Source: Acephala macrosclerotiorum (taxonomy: Eukaryota; Ascomycota; Leotiomycetes; Helotiales; Mollisiaceae). Taken from it: 64,000 nucleotides of DNA. The stretch is taken from positions 1 to 64,000 of the forward strand of contig MU119303.1 in assembly GCA_014904845.1 (NCBI GenBank). The letters are read 5' to 3'. Positions 57,245-64,000 of the stretch are shown piece after piece. The position numbers were made by a program, and so were the translations under genes. Position 1 is the stretch's first letter; every line of letters begins with the position of its first letter. A model generated the notes under the pieces. The model was not told the DNA's origin and ran no database searches. It worked only from the letters and a program-made list of their open reading frames with translations.

Positions 57245-58993
57245 ATGGTTTCCAATCTTTCCAAGCTCTTCTTACTCGGAGCTCTCTGGTCTCCTAGAGT
57301 CTTCGCTGCAGCAAATTGCCCACTCCTTGGACCCGACTTCCCAGCACCAAAGAATCTCTCGTCAAGTCAGACTTTCCAAGCAGCACTCGCCAACCTCACC
57401 CAGATCCTCTCACAAAGCATAGCCTCTGGCAACACCTCTTATGGACCTCTTGATGTAGTCAACACTTCCTTCTCAATCGAGATGTTATCAACCCACGAAG
57501 CATCACCGCTCTTCACGAACCAGTTTACAGCCCCAGCACTCGCAACAGCTGAATACGGCGTCAAGAACGTCACTGCAGACACTACCTTCCGAATCGGTAG
57601 TTTAACAAAGCTCTTCACTATTTACACATTTCTTATCCAAGCTGGAGACAGAAAATGGAATGACCCAGTCACCAACTACGTCCCCGAACTCCTCGAAGCT
57701 GCAGAAGCTCTCAACTCGACATCGAATCCCATCGACCACGTTCCTTGGGACGATGTCACGCTCTGGGAGCTTGCTAGCCATTTGGCAGGAATTGGAAGAG
57801 ACTATTCAGGGTTCGGCGAGCTCGATGGTCTTTTGGATCCATTGTCCGATCCTACAGCTTACGGTCTTTCACCTCTCAACTCATCGGAAATTGTGCCTTG
57901 TGCGGGAGGAGCAATGTGTAGTCGTGCTCAATTCTTCGCTGGATTCACGGAACGCCATCCCGTTTACGCCCCTTCTACAAATCCAATCTACTCCAATGTT
58001 GCCTTCCAGATCCTCAGTTACGCGCTTGAGAATATCACCGGAATCGACATGCCAACCATGGTCTCCGGCTCCCTCCTCAAACCTCTCAACCTCACCCATT
58101 CATCATGGACCGTTCCAACATCAAACGCAACAGGTATCCTACCAGCAGGAAATAGCTGGTCCCTAGGCCTCGGAGACGAGACCCCAGCGGGAGGAATGTA
58201 CTCCTCATCCTCAGACATCACCTCCCTCGCGCGCTCAATCCTAACGTCCTCCCTCATCTCTCCCGCTCAGACGAGAAGATGGATGCAATCTCGATCTTTC
58301 ACCTCAGCTGGCAACGCAGCTGTCGGTGCTCCTTGGGAGATCTACAGAATCACTACTTCTCCAGGTGATAGAATCGTAGACTTGTATACTAAATCCGGCG
58401 ACCTCCCTGGCTATTCATCAGTCCTGGTCCTTTCTAAAGACTACGATTTCGGATTCAGTGTCTTAGCTGCGGGGCCGGATGCAACTGTTACTTCCAGAAT
58501 TGTGGCGGGGTTGGTGCAAGATGCTATTTTCCAATCTATCGAAGATTCTGCTCGCGAAGAAGCTGATGCAAACTTCGCTGGGACATATACCTCTTCGGAC
58601 AATTCTCTCAACTCAAGCTTAACAATTTCTCTCGATGATTCGAAACCAGGGCTAGGAGTCACGAGTTGGATCAGCAACGGGACAGATATGCTCTCTCCCC
58701 TCGTCGAGTCAGCATCGATCGCTTCTCCGAGCGTGAGGTTATATCCTAGCGGTCTTGAGAGAGAACTTAAGGATGGAGAGAAAGAGGTGGGGTTTAGAGC
58801 TGTGTTTGAGGATTTGAGTACTGCTGGGAACATTGGCGGACTTTTTGGGAATGGATGTGAGACGTGGGTTGGTGTTGATGGGACATATTGGGGGAGTGTG
58901 GCTACGGATGAGTTTTTGGTTACTTTGGGGGCTGATGGGAAGGCGAATAGTGTTACGCCGAGGGCGTTAAGGATTGAGTTGGTGAGGTCGTAG
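57245..58993 (+). CDS. Secreted beta-lactamase-fold serine hydrolase
   Basis: A single exon of 582 residues from ATG 57245. An earlier in-frame start would place a non-secretory leader in front of the clear signal peptide MVSNLSKLFLLGALWSPRVF (cleavage after about residue 22). Class-C beta-lactamase/PBP motifs are S119-L-T-K122 (nucleophile and base) and Y249-S-N251. Many N-x-S/T sites (NLSS, NTSY, NVTA, NSTS, NLTH) suggest heavy N-glycosylation. The last about 130 residues form a separate beta-rich tail (FAGTYTSSDNSLNSSLTISL). Fungal members resemble A. benhamiae-type secreted beta-lactamase-like proteins; the substrate is unknown and may be an ester or peptide. Confidence 0.92.
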   Translation: MVSNLSKLFLLGALWSPRVFAAANCPLLGPDFPAPKNLSSSQTFQAALANLTQILSQSIASGNTSYGPLDVVNTSFSIEMLSTHEASPLFTNQFTAPALATAEYGVKNVTADTTFRIGSLTKLFTIYTFLIQAGDRKWNDPVTNYVPELLEAAEALNSTSNPIDHVPWDDVTLWELASHLAGIGRDYSGFGELDGLLDPLSDPTAYGLSPLNSSEIVPCAGGAMCSRAQFFAGFTERHPVYAPSTNPIYSNVAFQILSYALENITGIDMPTMVSGSLLKPLNLTHSSWTVPTSNATGILPAGNSWSLGLGDETPAGGMYSSSSDITSLARSILTSSLISPAQTRRWMQSRSFTSAGNAAVGAPWEIYRITTSPGDRIVDLYTKSGDLPGYSSVLVLSKDYDFGFSVLAAGPDATVTSRIVAGLVQDAIFQSIEDSAREEADANFAGTYTSSDNSLNSSLTISLDDSKPGLGVTSWISNGTDMLSPLVESASIASPSVRLYPSGLERELKDGEKEVGFRAVFEDLSTAGNIGGLFGNGCETWVGVDGTYWGSVATDEFLVTLGADGKANSVTPRALRIELVRS

Positions 58994-59418
58994 GTGGAAA
59001 CGAGGGTCGGGAGGGTGAGTGTATCATAGAAGTAGGAACTTTATAATTTACATTGCGTGAGGATTAGTATCGTGGAATTACAAACATTAGTGAAATTCTC
59101 AATGTTCTACCTACGTTTTCAGAAATGTGGTCATGTCTGAGTAGCAATCTTACACTCGGGACGGTCGGGACAACCAAGAAGTTAAGGAAATTAAGGATGC
59201 TATAAGTGCTCAAGACACAGAGGACATTGGAACGCTTACAATCGATCGTGGGTGCCCCATCTTGATTCGGGACCTTGATAGGAGCAGAGCAGTGGTCACT
59301 TCACGCTCAGTACGAACATTCACTGCAGAAGAATATTCATTCTCATTGTGGGTATCTTGACTTTTCCATCTAAGACTTTTGACTTCGTCGTGTACTATAA
59401 GCACCAGAACCTGCTCAC
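58994..59418. other. Convergent intergenic region
   Basis: 3' flanks of the hydrolase and NOP14 genes; nothing else seen. Confidence 0.5.
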
Positions 59419-62204
59419 TCACTTCCTCCCCTTCTTCCTCCACTCCTTCTCCCTCTCATACGCCTTCGCCTCCCTCCCCTCCTCACCCTGAATCTCCGCC
59501 ACTAACCTCTTATACTTCTTCTCATAAGCCGCATCCCTCTCCTTCTTCTCCCTCAGACTCTGAATCGCCATAATATTCGCATCCTTCCTCAACTCCCTAA
59601 TCGCTCCCTTCTTCTCTCTCTTATGCTCCTTCTTCAACTTCGCAATTTCAGTGCGAGTCTTGTCTGGATCATAGTGGCGGTCTGGATTGAACGATTCTTC
59701 GAATTTGGGGATGTAGGTTTTGATCGCGAGAGGGCGGTGGTGGTGGAGTTCTAGGGGGCGGCGCGAGAGATGGGATTGAGTTAGGAGGAGGGTGAGTTTC
59801 TGGGTGAGTTTTGAGAGGGACTTTTGAGCGGTAGGAGTGAGTTTTGAGCGGGAGGTTTTGGAGGAGAGATGCTGGAGCATCTTTTGGATTGGTTGGAATA
59901 CTTCTGTGAATGCAGCTTTTTCGATCCAAATGGCGGCTGCTGCGTCGATGAGGCTCAAGTTGATGTCTAGGAGAGCACTCTTGAGCATCTCTTCCTCGTC
60001 GTCTGAGAGAACCTGGGCTATACAGTCGTAGATTTGTAGTCTTCGACTCGCTTCTGGGGTATTCTGGATCCGTAATGAAGTCTTTGGCTCATGGTAAGGG
60101 AAGTTGCCGGGAAGTTTCGCCAGCTTTGCGGGAGCCAAGACGCATAGGCTGTTCTCGATGAAGTTCACAACTTCAGGAATGTAGCGTTTCGACAGCTTCT
60201 GGTACTGTATGCAAAGTGTGCACAGATAAGCACCAGTTGCAAAATCGGACAGAGTTTGCGGTATCTTCAGCCCAAGATATCTACCCATGTTCAAGATGGC
60301 TGGGGTGACAACTTGATGGAAATGATCAGAAGTCGGGAATATCGTCCCAATTGCTGTCAAAGTGACCAAGTCTCCTGGTGTTGGTGACAGCGCTCGCGAC
60401 GAATCGAAGTCTTTGAGATGTCGACGGAAAGCATTGGCAATTTCCACAGGGTATGTTCTCGCTAAGGAATGGATATGGCGAATGATAGTCTCCAGGACAG
60501 AAAATGGCGGTCTCGTCTCCTGGTTTGCAAGATATGAGATGTGGTCAACAAGAGCCACAGAGAAGTTTTCGAGCTTGCCCTTATTCTCGGCACTAAGCTT
60601 TGGGTGGTAGAGGGCTCTTATCCTTTGTACTACTGTGGGTAGGTCGAGAACATTGATGCCTTTGGTCACCTCGAGCAGCTCTTCGTGTGACTGCGGACAA
60701 GAAAACTTGTATGCCAAATTTCCATTGACCCCATTCTCGACCGGAAGTTCTACTTCTGGAAGGGGCGCATTTGCTCCTGTCAAGAACTCGGGACGTTTTG
60801 ACTCTTCTTCTGTGAGGATACCTTTCACGAACTCGTCTTCCTCCTCCTGAAAAGCCTCTCTGACTTCTTCATCGGACGATTCATCCTCAGAAACGTCCTC
60901 GTCGAGGTCGGAACCGCTGGCCACAAGATCACCGTCGATCAAGAAATCGTCTTCGTCTTCGACACCAAGCTCGGTGTTCGTAGGCCGGGTTTTGATACCA
61001 GAACCAAAGCCAAAGTCTTCTTCTTCGTCATCGTCCTGATCAGGCTCGTTGTCCTTTCTCTTTACGTCCTCTTCATCACTATTCTCGACCTCGCCTTGCA
61101 TTCGACGAAGACGTTTGGCTTCCAAATCCTGTAGTTTCCGAGCTCGCTCCAGGGCAACTTCTTCTTCGGGCTTCGACTTCTCTGTGGGCTTTGCTCTTTC
61201 ATCCTGAGCTAGTTGTCTCAAGCGCTTGTCATACTCCTTGTTGAACTCGACTTTGTCCTGGCCAGTCAGCAAGGCCGCACGTTCTGGATTCATACCGCTT
61301 ATGTCGAGAGCTGGAGCCTGGGTAGGTTTCCGAGTAATTCCTCGCATAAGATCATGGATGCTTGATAGCTCCTTGTCTAACTCTTCTCGTATGTCCTCAT
61401 CTTCATCCTTGGCAGCTTGTCTCTCGTACTTGTAGAGCTTTGACTTCGCCATAACTTCCTTCATGACTTCTTGCTTCGACTTCTTCCGTTCCGGTCGTTC
61501 CTCTCCATCATCTTCCTCGTCATCTTCCCCGCCCTCGAAATCCGAGCGTCGTCGTTTCCTGGCTTGTTCGTCGTCTGAGGGGTGATCGTCCGCATCTGAG
61601 AGCTCCAAGTCCTCTTCGTCAAAGTCGTCCTTTAGTGCTGGACCATTCAAGGACAGTGATTGACCCATATGCGTAAGCTCTCCAGGCTCATCCTCACCTT
61701 CCAGATCAAATGCCGAGCTATTCTTGTGTCGCAGTTGCTTCTCGCGTGTAAATCGTTCCAGCATCTTATCTTCTGGTGCCATGCTCGGATCGTTCTCTCC
61801 AAAACGTTTGTCCATGATGCCTCCAACTTTCCGCCGTCTCTGTTGCTCTTCAATGTATGCCTCGCGGCGCTGTGTCTTCTGTTAGCAGAGCCATGGATGG
61901 AGAGCAGTTTCTAGAAGAATACCATTTCCTCCTCCCGGCTTTTCTTCTCGCCAGGTCTTCTGATGCCCCCTTTACTTCCATGCTCAGTCGTGACATCGAA
62001 TTTCGGTTTCTTCGTTAGGGACTGAAAGTCAAATGGATTCAATTGCTCTCGAATTCCAGTAAGTGCAACATTTCTGTGCACTTTCTTCTCCTTGTTGACG
62101 CCATTCTGGGAATTCTGTTTCTTTTGCTTCTTCGATTGCTGAGGCCCAATAATTCCCTGCTCTCGAAGAGAGACTTTTAACCTCTTCAGCTGAGAGGGAG
62201 GCAT
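59419..62204 (-). CDS. NOP14: Nucleolar protein 14, 40S ribosome biogenesis factor
   Basis: Two exons on the minus strand, 62204-61923 and 61878-59419, with a 44-bp intron (GTATTC, TGCTAAC branch, AACAG), give 913 residues. It begins MPPSQLKRLKVSLREQGIIG. The conserved N-terminal block reads RRKVGGIMDKRFGENDPSM. Then come long acidic stretches (DEEDLELSDADDHPSDDEQA, EDEDDFLIDGDL) and the helical repeat half (ALYHPKLSAENKGKLENFSV, GRYLGLKIPQTLSDFATGAY). The C-terminus is KEHKREKKGAIRELRKDANI ... EREKEWRKKGRK, strongly basic, as in yeast Nop14. It works in the small-subunit processome with Noc4, Emg1 and Utp14 for 18S rRNA maturation. Confidence 0.97.
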
Positions 62205-62401
62205 TGTATGTTATTTGTTCGTGCTGAACATTTGCGCCTCAATATTTTTTTATCAACTTTTCCTATCGTTATCAGCCCAAAGAGGACTAGCGCCGTGGGA
62301 CCCAAGGCTGAACCATCTGAAATTCTTGAGCCTCGTGTTCCGTCAACGACTACTTTCTTGAGCCTTTGGATGTTCAAACTGCGAATGTAGCATCAACCAA
62401 G
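62205..62401. promoter_or_regulatory. Short divergent promoter between NOP14 and the membrane-anchored protein gene
   Basis: Only 197 bp separate the two start codons, so both genes must share this control region. No specific element is recognised. Confidence 0.6.
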
Positions 62402-63429
62402 ATGGCGGCGCTCTCGCCCGCCTTACACGATAGGATTCTCGCCTTTGGTCTTGGCATAACAGCATGCTCCGTCATTTACGGTGCTGCACGACTCCTCTTG
62501 CATTCACAAAAGGCTTCGATCCTACCGCCACCTGAGAACAAGCCTCAGTATATCACTCAAGAAGTCGAAGATTCCTTGAAGCTCAGCACTTTAGACAAGC
62601 TTCTTGATAGCCCCAATTACTGCATCCAAGAGACGACGGCAATCATCATCTGCGAGCGAGCTCTTCATGATGGAGTTACGATCGATGCACTGCTATGGCA
62701 CGCTACCCAGCCTGAATATGCATTAAGAGAGAAGGGCATTAGGTCCCTAGCCATGATGATGAATAGCTGTAGGTTCACGGTCCCTGTTAGCCATGTCCAT
62801 CTTACTAATCCTCCTCAGCTACCCTGAAGATCCTCAACAAGCCTACCACCTACGCAGCTCTTGTCAAATCACTTGAATACTCAGCTACAGATTACAAACA
62901 CAATGATTGTGACCCAGATTGGGACAACTGGGCAATGCGAGATATCACTGAACAGGGTTGCTTAATGATTCTCGGGCAGTTGGTTGACAAGTATGGCGTT
63001 GAAGGTTTGGTGAAAACGCATTTTGTGGACAGGTGGCTTGCCAAAGAACCATGGGGTAACACAGAAGAAGAAAGAATCTTCTGTTTTACGAGATGTCTAC
63101 GGGCTAGCCAGCGGATAACTGAGATCACTGTACCTCTTTTTAGAGACCGAACAGGGCGGAAACAGCTGATGAAGGCGAAGCTTCTACCTCCCGAGCTCGA
63201 GTCGGATCTGAATCGACACATGGGAGATACCAAGATGACCAATGGGGAGAGCACAGCTGGAGAGGACTTTGATGGCATGTTCGTGGAAAGTCGACGGAGG
63301 AGAGACCACAGTGCTGAAGACGATCGTATCCGAAGACGTCACAGAGAAGCTATGGTACTCAATGATGGAACAAGACCACTTGGAAGAGGTGATATCATCC
63401 AGCGCAATGATAGTGGATTCTCGCGATGA
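62402..63429 (+). CDS. Conserved hypothetical membrane-anchored protein, ARM-like
   Basis: Two exons, 62402-62768 and 62819-63429, with a 50-bp intron (GTAGGT, TTACTAAT branch, CCTCAG), give 325 residues. ATG 62402 begins MAALSPALHDRILAFGLGIT; residues about 10-32 form one membrane segment (LAFGLGITACSVIYGAARLL). The following part is helical (LDKLLDSPNYCIQETTAIII, REKGIRSLAMMMNS), reminiscent of armadillo-type repeats. Later parts include DWDNWAMRDITEQGCLMILG and a basic C-terminus (RRRRDHSAEDDRIRRRHREA). An N-terminal anchor suggests a mitochondrial outer-membrane or ER surface protein. No named family assigned. Confidence 0.85.
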
Positions 63430-64000
63430 ACAATGCCAGCCTAAGATCTCATACATCGCGCAGGGGGTTGGTCTTTCGGTTTGCTTGGATGCCAAGACTG
63501 CAGTCTTTCGTCAACGACGAGTAAAAGCCAGAAACTCTACATAAACCTTGTTGCGCGATGGAGCTAGTCGGGACTGATGCAAGAGCTTGTTGTGTTTGCA
63601 ACAGCATCATAATCAGGTGACGAGACCCACCTGAAAGCTGAAGGCATCAGCTATTTGAACTGTCAGCAATCGAAAAGCCATACACCCTATCAATGGATTG
63701 AGATACCATCCAGCATTCAATTTCTCCGGTAGACAGATAGGGCAGCTGAGCTCATTGGGTGTATTACCTTCTCTCTCCAACGGCATTACCAGGTAGCTCC
63801 TGGGTCGCTTCGCTTGCTGCACCAATGCTCGTATCTTTTACTTTGGAGCATCATACCTGATCTATTCCTGCTTTCATCCTTTCCGTTATCCATGTATATG
63901 GTGCGTATCTGCAAGTTACCGAATCAAGAACTTTTATTTATTTATTTGTGTGACGGTTGATAAGCACTACATTCAGGAGTAGCTGCGCAATGAAGCCTTG
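63430..64000. other. Intergenic to window end, no supported gene
   Basis: A 70-codon minus-strand frame (63613-63825) has no recognisable features. There is a short (TTTA)n run near 63,935. Confidence 0.45.

Overview
The window is nuclear DNA of a filamentous ascomycete (Pezizomycotina; a leotiomycete is my guess). It has compact multi-exon genes with introns of about 43-100 bp, GT-AG ends and CTAAC/CTGAC-type branch points. The gene families are typical of these fungi: a hybrid histidine kinase, BTB and 2EXR accessory families, DPP5, a synaptojanin-like 5-phosphatase and a Fot1/pogo transposon. No tRNA, rRNA or CRISPR array was recognised.

Layout. (1) 1-8,715 is an extremely AT-rich gene desert that looks repeat-induced-point-mutation (RIP) saturated. 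CpG is strikingly retained, and C-rich and G-rich blocks alternate along one strand. (2) 8,716-11,100 is the desert's border. A three-exon gene for a small secreted cysteine-containing protein (Bys1/thaumatin-like pattern) can be assembled there, followed by a second small secreted-protein candidate whose start codon is GTG. (3) 11,930-24,270 is ordinary genic DNA: a Q-rich acidic protein, a synaptojanin-type phosphatase (Sac1 plus 5-phosphatase), an unrecognised minus-strand gene and a GAF hybrid histidine kinase. (4) 25,387-35,200 is an accessory block: four BTB paralogues on the plus strand, a MITE-like insertion, a 1.84-kb Fot1/pogo transposon and a 2EXR gene. Only the fourth BTB gene appears intact. 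The others, the 2EXR gene and the transposase carry in-frame stops that look like C-to-T or G-to-A transitions, mostly Trp to stop. (5) 35,666-63,430 is dense conserved housekeeping DNA: 3-hydroxyanthranilate dioxygenase, an FAHD1-like hydrolase, an SRRM1-like PWI/SR splicing factor, EAF6, an F-box/JmjC protein, eIF4A, DPP5, an STK16/ENV7 kinase, a secreted beta-lactamase-fold hydrolase, NOP14 and a membrane-anchored conserved protein.

Functionally the right half serves RNA processing, translation, ribosome biogenesis, chromatin and amino-acid catabolism. The left half is the fast-evolving compartment: desert, candidate secreted proteins, decaying paralogues and transposons. Exon boundaries were assigned by hand from splice signals, reading-frame continuity and family conservation; no database search was possible.
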